The notes below the pieces were generated by a model. It saw only the letters and a program-made list of their open reading frames with translations. It ran no database searches and had not been told where the DNA came from. Shown one piece after another: positions 15,850-24,594 of a DNA stretch of 64,000 bases; position 1 is the first letter of the stretch, and each line of letters starts with the position of its first letter. Source of the DNA: Neobacillus sp. SuZ13 (GTDB taxonomy: Bacteria; Bacillota; Bacilli; Bacillales; Cytobacillaceae); assembly GCF_030123365.1 (NCBI RefSeq), contig NZ_CP126107.1:2465501-2529500 (forward strand), in the 5' to 3' direction. A program made the position numbers and the translations under genes.

Positions 15850-16593
15850 TTATGTTCCTAATACTTTTTTACCTCGTGGCTGGGTTCCGTTGGCGTCAGG
15901 TTCGAGTGAGATCCCAATTGCCTCAAAAGGAATTTCTTCTTTCAACTGGTAGGTAAGGGAGCCATTCCCTTCTTCATCGACATGGAAGGTTCCTGCACTT
16001 TTTCGGTTCCCATCATGGATGAGCCACACCTGATATGCCTCAGTCCCCTTGGTATCATCAAGACCATTAATATGAAAAACGAGCTGTTTTTTATCACCTT
16101 GTTTATAAAGCAAAGCCTGACCCTTGGCGGAATCAATTCCAGGATTTGCTGTTTTTAAGGTGTAAACTTCGATGACCTCGGGTGGAATATTAACTTGTTC
16201 CTTTAATTCTGTTACTTGGTCTCTAAGATTTATATTATTCCAAATGACTCCCCCAAAACTAAAGAGAAAAGCGGCTGCTGCCAATCCATAAAGAGTAAGG
16301 TGTACCTTTTTGGTCTTTGTGTTTGGTTTAACCTTTTCAATCGTAGGCTGGGTTGAAGCATCAGCTGAGAAAATGGCATTCATTACTTCATCCTTTAAAT
16401 CAGCGGGTACCTCGACATCTTCAAATTCATAAGGGAGCATGGACCACGCCTCCTGCATTTCTTGGATGTCTTTCGTGCAAGACGGACAATGTACAAGGTG
16501 CCTTTCTATCTTCATCCTATCAACTTCAGATACATCACCAATCAAATAAGAGACCAATTCATTGGAAAATGAACAGCTGCTATTTAGACTCAT
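15850..16593 (-). CDS. Membrane-bound anti-sigma factor (zf-HC2 / RskA type)
   Basis: About 247 residues. The N-terminal anti-sigma domain carries the zinc motif HLVHCPSC (around residues 32-39), then an Asp/Glu-rich linker, a single membrane segment (LYGLAAAAFLFSFGGVIW, about residue 110) and an extracytoplasmic RskA-like domain that includes a YQVWLIHDG segment. It would hold the sigma factor encoded just upstream at the membrane until a signal releases it. ATG at 16593 lies 4 nt after the sigma gene stop, so the pair is translationally linked; the longer open frame to 16674 overlaps the sigma gene. Confidence 0.88.
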   Translation of the reverse strand: MSLNSSCSFSNELVSYLIGDVSEVDRMKIERHLVHCPSCTKDIQEMQEAWSMLPYEFEDVEVPADLKDEVMNAIFSADASTQPTIEKVKPNTKTKKVHLTLYGLAAAAFLFSFGGVIWNNINLRDQVTELKEQVNIPPEVIEVYTLKTANPGIDSAKGQALLYKQGDKKQLVFHINGLDDTKGTEAYQVWLIHDGNRKSAGTFHVDEEGNGSLTYQLKEEIPFEAIGISLEPDANGTQPRGKKVLGT

Positions 16594-16597
16594 ATTT

Positions 16598-17188
16598 TCA
16601 TTCCCCCATCTCCATGACAATGTGTTTCCGCAAAACTTTAAGTGTTTGATGCAGCCGGCTTTTGATGGTGCCAATTGGTTCCTTTTTCATTTCAGCAATT
16701 TCACTGAGTGTGTATCCTTCCCAATATAACCATTGGATCAGTTCGATTTGATTTTTTGATAGATATTGGTAGGCTTTCTGTATTTGTTCTCGCACATGCT
16801 TCCGTGATAAAATCTCTGCCGGATTGTTGGCTTGAGAACCTGGAATCTGTTCTAATTGCTCCTGGTCAATTGAAACTAATGATGCCTCCTTTTTTTCTTT
16901 GCGGTGGTGGTCAATCGTGATATTACGAGTGATGGTAAGGAGCCAATTGACGAATAGTCCTTTTTCAGGGTTATAACCCGTCTCTGTTGTCCATACGCGG
17001 GTAAAAACGGCCTGAACAATCACTCTAGCTTTGTCTTGATCCTTCGTTGATTTGATAACAAAGGAGTACACTAGCTTAATGTAACGGTCATATAATTCTT
17101 CCAAAGCAGGACGGTGCTTGGCTTTGATTAAGAGCATTAATTCGGCATCGCTCAAGTTTTGCATAAAAAAGGCAGACCCCCTAATCAT
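16598..17188 (-). CDS. ECF-type RNA polymerase sigma factor
   Basis: A 196-residue sigma-70 factor with only region 2 (about 15-85: ELYDRYIKLVYSFVIKSTKD, NWLLTITRNITIDHHR) and region 4 (about 130-190: IQLIQWLYWEGYTLSEIAE by position, then GTIKSRLHQTLKVLR), as in ECF group sigmas that work with RskA-like anti-sigmas. Start at 17188 follows AAAGGGATCCGG; an internal ATG at the QNLSDAELM segment is an alternative. Operon partner is the anti-sigma gene. Target promoters are unknown. Confidence 0.9.
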   Translation of the reverse strand: MIRGSAFFMQNLSDAELMLLIKAKHRPALEELYDRYIKLVYSFVIKSTKDQDKARVIVQAVFTRVWTTETGYNPEKGLFVNWLLTITRNITIDHHRKEKKEASLVSIDQEQLEQIPGSQANNPAEILSRKHVREQIQKAYQYLSKNQIELIQWLYWEGYTLSEIAEMKKEPIGTIKSRLHQTLKVLRKHIVMEMGE

Positions 17189-17355
17189 TTCCGGATCCCT
17201 TTATATAAATAAACGAATCTACAAGAAAATCGGTTTGTATAAGTATATAGTAATTTTGAAAGATTATGGTGACAAGCTCCATTTTCATAAAAAAATCGTT
17301 ATTTTCGCTTCGTTTTAGATCTATATACGATTTAAAATGTTATAAAATTACACCC

Positions 17356-17431
17356 TATCAGCGAATTTTTAATGTTCTATCAGCGAATTAACGGGATTAA
17401 TCGGCGAATTTTTGAGTTTAATCAGCGAATC
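17356..17431 (+). repeat. Four direct repeats of (T/A)ATCAGCGAATT at 21-22 bp spacing
   Basis: Copies at 17356-17367, 17378-17389, 17399-17410 (one change) and 17420-17431 (one change). The spacing equals two turns of DNA, so all copies face the same side. They occupy the otherwise gene-free stretch between the sigma gene promoter side (17189) and the transporter terminator (17458). Either an intergenic Bacillus repeat family or a cooperative binding array. Confidence 0.7.
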
Positions 17432-17457
17432 GCAGAAAACAACTCTTTAGAAAAAAA

Positions 17458-17484
17458 TAGACCTCAAATTGAGGTCTAGTAATT
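17458..17484 (-). terminator. Terminator of the phosphatase-transporter operon
   Basis: Perfect 9-bp arms TAGACCTCA/TGAGGTCTA around AAT (17458-17478); on the minus strand it is followed by seven T. Confidence 0.8.
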
Positions 17485-17485
17485 T

Positions 17486-18760
17486 TTATTGCGAAATCGA
17501 ATTGGATTTTGTGATGGTCGTTGATTCCGGCACACGCAGGAGGATGGCGCCTCCGATAATGAAGAGAAGGATTAAGCTAAACACACCGCTGTTCGTATTG
17601 CCAGTAATCTGAGCCGTGAATCCAACTAGGAATGGCCCTAATATTGCTGCAAATTTATAAAATATACTATAAAAGCCGAAGAATTCATTAGCGTTTTCCT
17701 TTGGAACGAGTTTGGCAAAATAGGAACGGCTTAGGGCCTGTATCCCACCTTGTGAGGATGCCACCAGCATCGCTAAGATCCAAAAATCTAATGTTGTCTT
17801 TAAGAAATAGGCATACGTACAAATGACGATATAAACTATGATTCCAACGAGTAACATTATTTTGCCTTGAAATCTATCGGCAAGTTTCCCATATAAAATG
17901 GCAAATGGTGCAGCCACTACTTGTGTAGCAAATAATATAATTAATAGGTTAGTAGATGTAATACCTAGATCAGAACCATATGCTGTCGACATGGTAATAA
18001 TCGTATTAACGCCATCAATATAAAAGAAATAAGCAATTAAGAACAGAAACAATGGACGGTACAGTTTGATTTTTTTGAAGGTGTCAAACAGTTGTTTAAA
18101 GCCATTGGAAATCGGGTTTGGCACAGGTTCTTTATAATAAACCTGCTGGACATTTTTAAGCATTGGAATCGTGAACAACCCCCACCATAGGGCGGTTATC
18201 GCAAAAGCCGCTTGACTTGCAACAGTCACAGATAGGGGAATGATATTCTGCTGGGATAATATAATAAGAGCAATACTGAGAATGAAAGGGATCGTGCTGC
18301 CAATATAACCCATCGCAAATCCTCGTGAAGATACTTGATTCATTCTGTCCTCGGTTGTTACATCGACTAGAAAGGCATCATAGAAAATATTTGTCCCCCC
18401 AAAACCAATCACGGTAACCATATAGCAAATTAATAAAAAAAGCCATTGGTTACTTGGGACCACTGCAAGCAGTAAGGTAAAGACAATTCCTAAGGCAAAG
18501 AAAAAGGTAAAAAGGCGTTTCTTTAATCCTTTGAAGTCGGCGATACTTCCCAAAATTGGGGCACATAGAGAAATAAGCAGGGTTGCAAATGAATTAGCAT
18601 AGCCCCAATAGGCTGTAGAAGTTGAAGCTGCAAGTCCTGCCTCTTTCGCCGCTGCTTTAAAATACAATGGAAAAATGGCTGTGGTGATGAGGATGGAATA
18701 AGCAGAGTTTGCCCAATCATAAAGCACCCAGCTCTTTTCTTGCTTTGACATCCGGCTCAT
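17486..18760 (-). CDS. MFS transporter, UMF1/Atg22-like (YxiO type)
   Basis: A 424-residue, roughly 12-helix permease of the UMF1 branch (Atg22-like family; B. subtilis YxiO is similar). The N-terminus KQEKSWVLYDWANSAYS is the hallmark of this branch. In yeast, Atg22 exports amino acids from the vacuole; bacterial substrates are unknown. It starts 14 nt after the phosphatase gene, so both are one operon; a shared job such as uptake of a product of phosphodiester cleavage is only a guess. Confidence 0.85.
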   Translation of the reverse strand: MSRMSKQEKSWVLYDWANSAYSILITTAIFPLYFKAAAKEAGLAASTSTAYWGYANSFATLLISLCAPILGSIADFKGLKKRLFTFFFALGIVFTLLLAVVPSNQWLFLLICYMVTVIGFGGTNIFYDAFLVDVTTEDRMNQVSSRGFAMGYIGSTIPFILSIALIILSQQNIIPLSVTVASQAAFAITALWWGLFTIPMLKNVQQVYYKEPVPNPISNGFKQLFDTFKKIKLYRPLFLFLIAYFFYIDGVNTIITMSTAYGSDLGITSTNLLIILFATQVVAAPFAILYGKLADRFQGKIMLLVGIIVYIVICTYAYFLKTTLDFWILAMLVASSQGGIQALSRSYFAKLVPKENANEFFGFYSIFYKFAAILGPFLVGFTAQITGNTNSGVFSLILLFIIGGAILLRVPESTTITKSNSISQ

Positions 18761-18774
18761 AGATTTTCCCCCTT

Positions 18775-20082
18775 TTAAATTTTCAAAATCTCTTCGATAA
18801 CCCTTCCATCTGTCTGGCCTAAATCTAATCCAAGAAGACGGGCAAATGTGGGGCCTTCATCAATGAGACGGATCGAAGGCAGGGTATCTGCTTGAATTCC
18901 TTTTCCAGCTGCCATAAAAATGGTTCCATATTCTTCTTTCTCCGGTGAATAGCCATGACATGCTAAGGTGTATTTATGATCCCTGTTGACATCCTCCTTC
19001 GTAATGGTTTTGATAAATTCCCCCTCGAAGTCTTCTAAAAAGAAATATCCTTTTTTTGCTTCAAGCATAAAGGCACATGCTCCATCTGCTCCTTTTTCTG
19101 AAGCTTGTGCACCGGTGAGAGCGGATTCAATTCCGCTTTCTGGATTAATAAGCAATGAATCTACTAATTGCCTTACATCATGTAAGGTTGAGGTATCGTA
19201 ATGGTCTTTAATGTAAATATATGCAGAGCCATCACAACTTTTACAATACGCCTTCCAATTAATTATTTTCCCTTTACCGTTCGAGGTGATCAAACCTTTT
19301 TCATGGAATAAAACATTGAGGTTTATCGCTTTATTTTCATCTAAGGCACTATGGTCACCTAATGCCACTACCGTAGAATTCTCATAAATGCCACTTTCTT
19401 TTAATGCATTGATAATTCTGCCAAGCCTGTAATTATGACGTTCAATCGCCGCGAGTGCCTCCTCGGATGAGAACCCATGATAATGGCGCTGTGTATCTAA
19501 ATCGGTAAAGTGAACCATTAATAGATTTGGTTTCTTTGTTTTAATCGTATCGACAGTTGATTCTAGGACAAAGTCATCCAATTCTGGTTGGTTTAGACCT
19601 TTACGGATATGCCCGTATTTTCGATTAAGGTCCCATTGAAAACGGGGACTGCCACTCATCAGCGAAACAAGAATTTGGTTATGCCATGGGCGGTTCGCAA
19701 AAATTTCTGGCATATTGTAGTCAATATTTGCTTTGGCCGTAACGGGCCACAATAAGGCGGCCGTCGTCAGATTTGCTTTTTTCGCTTCGTCATACAACGT
19801 GGTCCCATGTATACAATTCCGGTACCAATTCCAATCGGGAGAAAGTCTTCCGGGCTGTAAATGAGTATTATTTATAACCCCATGCCGTTTTGGATAATTA
19901 CCCGTCACAATTGTTGCGTGACAAGGATAGGTGACCGATGGGTAAATCGATTTGACATTTTTGATCAAGGCGCCAGTTCTTAAGATGTTTTGAAAGTGTG
20001 GGAGTTCGGATAATATAGGGAAATCTAGAGCTGATAGGCAATCAAATGAAATGATAATTAAATGGTCTGTCAATCGATTCAT
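18775..20082 (-). CDS. Alkaline-phosphatase-superfamily phosphodiesterase/nucleotide pyrophosphatase
   Basis: A 435-residue protein of the type I phosphodiesterase/nucleotide pyrophosphatase family. Seen: IIISFDCLSALD (first metal Asp), SIYPSVTYPCHATIVTG (Thr nucleophile in the YPSVTYPCHA motif), HFTDLDTQRHYHG (Asp/His metal ligands), VVALGDHSALDE (DH pair) and ACHGYSPE (late His). No signal peptide is evident, so it probably works inside. ATG at 20082 has GGAGG just upstream. Substrate unknown: nucleotide sugars, dinucleotides or phosphonate-like esters are possible. Confidence 0.85.
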   Translation of the reverse strand: MNRLTDHLIIISFDCLSALDFPILSELPHFQNILRTGALIKNVKSIYPSVTYPCHATIVTGNYPKRHGVINNTHLQPGRLSPDWNWYRNCIHGTTLYDEAKKANLTTAALLWPVTAKANIDYNMPEIFANRPWHNQILVSLMSGSPRFQWDLNRKYGHIRKGLNQPELDDFVLESTVDTIKTKKPNLLMVHFTDLDTQRHYHGFSSEEALAAIERHNYRLGRIINALKESGIYENSTVVALGDHSALDENKAINLNVLFHEKGLITSNGKGKIINWKAYCKSCDGSAYIYIKDHYDTSTLHDVRQLVDSLLINPESGIESALTGAQASEKGADGACAFMLEAKKGYFFLEDFEGEFIKTITKEDVNRDHKYTLACHGYSPEKEEYGTIFMAAGKGIQADTLPSIRLIDEGPTFARLLGLDLGQTDGRVIEEILKI

Positions 20083-20260
20083 AAAAACCTCCGAAAAAGT
20101 CTAACAGATACTTCCATTGTACTACAGGTGGGCGGAAATGGAAGAATTCGTACGAATTTTTACAAAATTTTCGAAAAACAATAAAATCCTCCCTATTTTA
20201 TTAAAAGGTTTTTCTAGTATAATGATATTAGCAGAATTTGGATTTAAAGGAGGTAGAGAG

Positions 20261-21169
20261 ATGGCAAGTTTTCGAAGTTTTTTGTTTGAGAAAGGAATTA
20301 AACTTTCGGTCGAACGTGCGTTAAGGAAGGGTATTTCAGAAAGGGGAATGGATGAAAAAAGGCAAATGCTGGACACAGTCGCTAGAAAGCTAGCTAAACT
20401 GCCGAAAAATTGTAAGGTTCAGAAATTGGAAATTGAAGGATTGTATGCTGAATGGCTTTCCTCCGAAAACAGTTCGGAAGAAAAAGTAATCCTTTATTTA
20501 CATGGCGGAGGATATGCATTTTGTTCAGCTAATACCCACCGGCCACTTGCAGCTAGTATCGGGAAGGCGGCTGGTATGAAGGTTCTATTTCCAGAATATC
20601 GACTTGCACCGGAACATCCTTTTCCTGCTGCCGTCGAAGATGCCGTCATTGTGTACCGCTGGCTCTTGCGTCAAGGGTATGATCCCGCCAATATTATTTT
20701 TGCAGGTGATTCAGCAGGAGGGGGCTTAAGTGTAGCAGCCACCTTAGTCTTAAGAGATCAGAATGAGGCGCTGCCGCGGGCGATTGTTTGTTTATCACCA
20801 TGGGTCGACTTAACAAGCAGCGGAGAAAGTTATCGGAAAAACAAAAAGATTGATCCCTATTTAACGGTCCAAGGTGTTAAAGATGCCGCGTTAATGTATT
20901 CAGGGCATAAGACCCCCCTCGACCATCCGCTTATTTCACCTGTCTTTGCAGACCTTACTGGCTTCCCGCCTTTATTTATCCAAGCAGGGAATCATGAAAT
21001 TTTGCAAAGTGATGCTGAGTTGTTGGCAAAGAAAGCACGACAGGCAGGCGTAGAGGTCACCTTTAAAATATGGGACAAAATGTGGCATGTTTGGCAGATT
21101 AGTGGTGATCGATTACCTGAAGCGAGGATGGCTGTCAATGAAATAGGTACCTACTTAAAGAAGTCTTAA
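20261..21169 (+). CDS. Alpha/beta hydrolase, HSL-type esterase/lipase
   Basis: A 302-residue serine esterase of the hormone-sensitive-lipase group. Seen: oxyanion motif LYLHGGGYAFCS, nucleophile elbow FAGDSAGGGLSV, the catalytic Asp region (PLFIQAGNHEILQSDAELL) and His in WDKMWHVWQ. The ATG at 20261 follows AAAGGAGGT; the open frame back to 20117 lacks such a site. It would cleave short-chain carboxyl esters in the cytoplasm. It is monocistronic with its own terminator, and divergent from the phosphatase operon. Confidence 0.88.
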   Translation: MASFRSFLFEKGIKLSVERALRKGISERGMDEKRQMLDTVARKLAKLPKNCKVQKLEIEGLYAEWLSSENSSEEKVILYLHGGGYAFCSANTHRPLAASIGKAAGMKVLFPEYRLAPEHPFPAAVEDAVIVYRWLLRQGYDPANIIFAGDSAGGGLSVAATLVLRDQNEALPRAIVCLSPWVDLTSSGESYRKNKKIDPYLTVQGVKDAALMYSGHKTPLDHPLISPVFADLTGFPPLFIQAGNHEILQSDAELLAKKARQAGVEVTFKIWDKMWHVWQISGDRLPEARMAVNEIGTYLKKS

Positions 21170-21192
21170 AATAAATTTTTAATAAAACCAAG

Positions 21193-21226
21193 AACTCCTG
21201 TATCAAGACCAAGATGCAGGAGTTTT
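21193..21226 (+). terminator. Terminator of the esterase gene
   Basis: Arms AACTCCTGTATC and GATGCAGGAGTT (one G-T pair), then TTT; loop of 8 nt. Confidence 0.75.
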
Positions 21227-21352
21227 TGGCGTTTTATTCATCACATAGGAACTTCATGAACTTTATGAACAAAATGGGAGTTAAGTTTTTAATGCCGTTT
21301 AAATGAATAATCTATGAAATTTTAATAATTTTTGTAAAATTAAGAAAACGTT

Positions 21353-21368
21353 AAGAAAACGTTTACAA
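21353..21368 (+). promoter_or_regulatory. Catabolite-responsive element (cre)-like site
   Basis: AAGAAAACGTTTACAA matches the Bacillus CcpA consensus WTGNAANCGNWNNCWW with one mismatch. It ends 13 nt before the tctC start, a place where CcpA would block transcription. A partial copy (TAAGAAAACGTT) directly precedes it. Confidence 0.55.
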
Positions 21369-21381
21369 AGGGGGAAATGAA

Positions 21382-22410
21382 ATGTTTTCGATTAAAAGAA
21401 TTTCGGCAGTCATGTGTGCAGGAGCCTTGGCATTAAGTTTGGGGGCTTGCAGCAGTAAAGAAACAGCGAGCTCAGGTAAAAAAGAGGCAGGAACTGGTTA
21501 TCCAACAAAAGCGATTAGCGTTGTCGCACCTTCAGGAGCAGGTGGAGGCTGGGATTTAACCGCTCGTTCATTCACAAAAGTACTAAGTGAAACAAAGCTA
21601 GTAAAACAGCCATTAACTGTTGAGAACAAGCCTGGCGGTGGTGGAGCTGTATTTATGGCAGAATATGCCACTCAGCAGGCAGAAAATAATGACATGCTGT
21701 TTGTCAATTCACCGCCAATTATTATCAACAATTTAAAGAAAGAAGGAAACAGCCCTTACGGTTATAAGAATACCACTCCATTAGCACAGCTAACGAAAGA
21801 CTATGGCGCGATTGTTGTTAAAACTGATTCCAAATTTAAAGATCTAAAATCAGTTTTGGAAGAGGTTAAAAAGGATCCAGCAAAGTTGACATTTGCAGGA
21901 GGATCCGCACCAGGCTCAATGGACCATTTAGTTTCAATTCTACCAGCCTATAAATACGGGGTGGACCCAACTAAAATTAAATATGTTTCCTATGATGGCG
22001 GTGGAGAAGCCATTACAGCATTACTAGGCGGAAACGCAGATGTCATTGGAACTGATGCTTCAAGTGTGAAAGAATTCCTTAAAGCGGGTAAGGTTCGCGT
22101 GCTGGCAATTACTTCATCCGAACGTTTAGCTGGCGATTTTAAGGATGTTCCAACTGCGAAGGAACAAGGTGTTGACGCAGAATTTACGATTTGGCGTGGA
22201 GTTTTTGGACCAGAAAAAATGTCAGCGGAAGCAAAATCATATTGGGAAAAAACGATTGATAAATTAGTCCAATCACCTGAATGGAAGAAGGAAGTCGAAA
22301 CACAAGGCTGGGAATTAGAATATAAAAACGGTGCAGATTTTAAAAAGTTCTTAGAAGACCAAGAAACACAAGTACAGCAATTATTAGAAGCATTGGGAAT
22401 GCAGAAGTAA
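21382..22410 (+). CDS. tctC: Tripartite tricarboxylate transporter, solute-binding lipoprotein
   Basis: A 342-residue extracytoplasmic binding protein of the TctC family. The N-terminus has a lipoprotein signal (ALSLGACSS, lipid on Cys23). YPTKAISVVAPSGAGGGWDLTAR is the characteristic start of the mature domain, and ENKPGGGGAV is another family motif. It would capture citrate or another carboxylate and hand it to TctA/TctB encoded next. A cre-like site just upstream suggests repression by preferred carbon sources. Confidence 0.92.
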   Translation: MFSIKRISAVMCAGALALSLGACSSKETASSGKKEAGTGYPTKAISVVAPSGAGGGWDLTARSFTKVLSETKLVKQPLTVENKPGGGGAVFMAEYATQQAENNDMLFVNSPPIIINNLKKEGNSPYGYKNTTPLAQLTKDYGAIVVKTDSKFKDLKSVLEEVKKDPAKLTFAGGSAPGSMDHLVSILPAYKYGVDPTKIKYVSYDGGGEAITALLGGNADVIGTDASSVKEFLKAGKVRVLAITSSERLAGDFKDVPTAKEQGVDAEFTIWRGVFGPEKMSAEAKSYWEKTIDKLVQSPEWKKEVETQGWELEYKNGADFKKFLEDQETQVQQLLEALGMQK

Positions 22411-22479
22411 TTAAAGAGGGAAGGATGCACTTTCTCCTTCCCTTTCATTTTTTAATGTAAACGGATTGGAGGGATTCAA

Positions 22480-22935
22480 ATGGACATTAAATTTGATCGC
22501 ATTGCTGCTATTTTGTTTCTAACTGTAGGAACCTTATTTATTATCGGAAGCAGGAATATTGCCAGCTCCTCTTATGGGAGTGTAGTTGGTCCGGATATCT
22601 TTCCATTTTTTCTCGGGGGTCTGTTAGTGATCTTAAGTATTCGCTTATTTTATGAAACCTTTAGTGGAAAAAAGCAGGAGAAGGAAAAAGAAAAATTACA
22701 GTACAAGCCTTTTATCATCATTTTTATAGCTACTCTCGTTTATATTTTGACGTTAGAATCCGTTGGCTATGTAATCACAACCTTTCTATTTCTTTTTGTC
22801 TGCTTTCAAACAATGGAACGAGGAAAATGGCTTACCTCACTACTCATCTCAGGAGGTTTCTCTGCCTTTGTCTATATCATTTTTGTCGAAGTACTAAAAG
22901 GAACACTTCCAGGGTGGCCCATTTGGTTTAATTGA
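22480..22935 (+). CDS. tctB: Tripartite tricarboxylate transporter, small membrane subunit
   Basis: A 151-residue protein with four hydrophobic helices in the TctB pattern (IGSRNI..., VVGPDIFPFFLGGLLV). It works with the large subunit TctA. GGAG precedes the ATG. Position between tctC and tctA matches the usual order. Confidence 0.9.
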   Translation: MDIKFDRIAAILFLTVGTLFIIGSRNIASSSYGSVVGPDIFPFFLGGLLVILSIRLFYETFSGKKQEKEKEKLQYKPFIIIFIATLVYILTLESVGYVITTFLFLFVCFQTMERGKWLTSLLISGGFSAFVYIIFVEVLKGTLPGWPIWFN

Positions 22936-22986
22936 TTAGATCATGGTGTTGGCACCATATTTTGTATGATGAAAGGGGGATATAGA

Positions 22987-24513
22987 ATGAATACTCTAGA
23001 TTATTTGTTGCACGGATTTGGTTCTGCACTTATTTGGTATAATTTGATTTTTGCTTTTGTTGGGGTATTAATTGGGACAGCTGTTGGTGTGTTACCAGGG
23101 ATTGGCCCGATGAGCGGTGTTGCCTTGCTTATTCCTGTTACTGCTTCCATTACGGGAGGTCTACCTCCTGAGCAAGCGGCCACGAGTGCTATTATTCTCC
23201 TTGCTGGTGTTTACTACGGAGCTATGTATGGAGGATCGACTACTTCTATTCTATTAAATACTCCTGGAGAGTCATCGTCCGTCGTGACTACATTAGATGG
23301 TTACCAAATGGCTAAGAAAGGGAGGGCAGGGAGTGCTTTGTCCATTGCTGCGATTGGGTCGTTTGTGGCGGGAATCGTGACATTAATTGCCCTAATAGTT
23401 TTGGCGAAACCATTGTCAAATCTTGCCCTTAAATTTGGACCCGCTGAATATTTCTCGCTTATGCTCTTAGGACTTGGAGCTGTTAGTGGGTTGGCAGGAA
23501 AGTCCGTTACGAAAGCATTAATTATGACCGTATGTGGCTTGCTGCTTGCAACGATTGGAATTGATAATGTTTCTGGGATCGGCCGTTTTACTTTTGATTT
23601 GCCTTGGTTGTACCAAGGAATTGAATTCTTGACGATTGCGGTAGGTTTATTTGCCCTAGGTGAGGTTTTTAAAACGATCTTAGAAAAAGAAGAAGAAGAT
23701 ACACAAATGGCAAAGATTAATAATTTAATCCCCTCAAAAGAAGAGTTGAAAGAATCAGCTGCACCAATCGTCAGGGGCTCTTTATTAGGATTCTTTATCG
23801 GGATTTTACCCGGAGCGGGGGCGACTCTAGCATCCTTTTTTTCCTACATATTAGAAAAGAAGATCGCTAAAGACCCATCTAAATTTGGAAAGGGTGCCAT
23901 TGCTGGTGTGGCAGCGCCAGAATCGGCTAACAATGCGGCCTCTGGCGGAGCAATGATCCCATTATTAACATTAGGAATTCCAGGCTCTGGTACAACCGCC
24001 ATTCTAATGGGGGCACTGATGATGTATAATGTTCAGCCAGGTCCGTTATTATTTGAAGATCATCCCCAAGTAGCATGGGGGTTGATTGCAAGTATGTTTA
24101 TTGGAAATATCATGCTGCTCATTCTTAACCTTCCGCTTGTTAAGGTGTTTGCTAAAATTATTCAGACACCAAAGCGATATTTAATTCCTATTATTATTGC
24201 CATCTCTATTTTTGGTGTTTATGCGGTGCAAGTCTCAATAAATGACCTTTTACTATTATTAGCCTGCGGTGTCATTGGCTATTTTTTAAACAAACATGAT
24301 TATCCGATTGCCCCGTTAGTGTTAGGACTTGTTTTGGGGCCAATGGTTGAGAACAATCTGCGTAGAGCCTTAACGATTTTCAATGGAGATTTTGGACCAT
24401 TTTTCACTCGTCCGATTTCATTAGGATTCTTAATTATGACGGTTCTTTGGCTGGCTATCCCGGTAGTAATGAAGATGAGAGGAAAGAATGTTGTCATAAA
24501 CGAGGAAGCTTGA
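22987..24513 (+). CDS. tctA: Tripartite tricarboxylate transporter, large membrane subunit
   Basis: A 508-residue membrane protein with about 11-12 helices and the TctA motifs GTAVGVLPGIGPMSG, YYGAMYGGSTTSIL and a second GILPGAGATLASF. It forms the channel that takes up tricarboxylates with sodium or protons. ATG at 22987 has AAGGGGGA 6 nt upstream, so the upstream ATG codons in the frame are not used. A small inverted repeat ATGGTG/CACCAT (22943-22958) lies between tctB and tctA. Confidence 0.92.
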   Translation: MNTLDYLLHGFGSALIWYNLIFAFVGVLIGTAVGVLPGIGPMSGVALLIPVTASITGGLPPEQAATSAIILLAGVYYGAMYGGSTTSILLNTPGESSSVVTTLDGYQMAKKGRAGSALSIAAIGSFVAGIVTLIALIVLAKPLSNLALKFGPAEYFSLMLLGLGAVSGLAGKSVTKALIMTVCGLLLATIGIDNVSGIGRFTFDLPWLYQGIEFLTIAVGLFALGEVFKTILEKEEEDTQMAKINNLIPSKEELKESAAPIVRGSLLGFFIGILPGAGATLASFFSYILEKKIAKDPSKFGKGAIAGVAAPESANNAASGGAMIPLLTLGIPGSGTTAILMGALMMYNVQPGPLLFEDHPQVAWGLIASMFIGNIMLLILNLPLVKVFAKIIQTPKRYLIPIIIAISIFGVYAVQVSINDLLLLLACGVIGYFLNKHDYPIAPLVLGLVLGPMVENNLRRALTIFNGDFGPFFTRPISLGFLIMTVLWLAIPVVMKMRGKNVVINEEA

Positions 24514-24537
24514 CATTCAAAAAGTTCTGATTATTGC

Positions 24538-24568
24538 AAAAAACTCCTTTTTTTAAGGAGTTTTTTTC
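24538..24568 (+). terminator. Terminator of tctCBA
   Basis: Arms AAACTCCTT/AAGGAGTTT with a 4-5 nt T loop and a run of seven T. It separates tctCBA from its two-component genes, which follow within 30 nt. Confidence 0.85.
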
Positions 24569-24594
24569 TATATGATAGAAGTAGAGGTGCATGT

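Noticed and set aside
17118..17318. A 66-codon plus-strand frame over the sigma gene start
   Set aside because: It overlaps the sigma coding region on the other strand, and its residues look like translated AT-rich spacer.
22943..22958. ATGGTG/CACCAT hairpin between tctB and tctA as a terminator
   Set aside because: Stem is only 6 bp with a weak T run, and tctA would lose expression; at most a minor structure.
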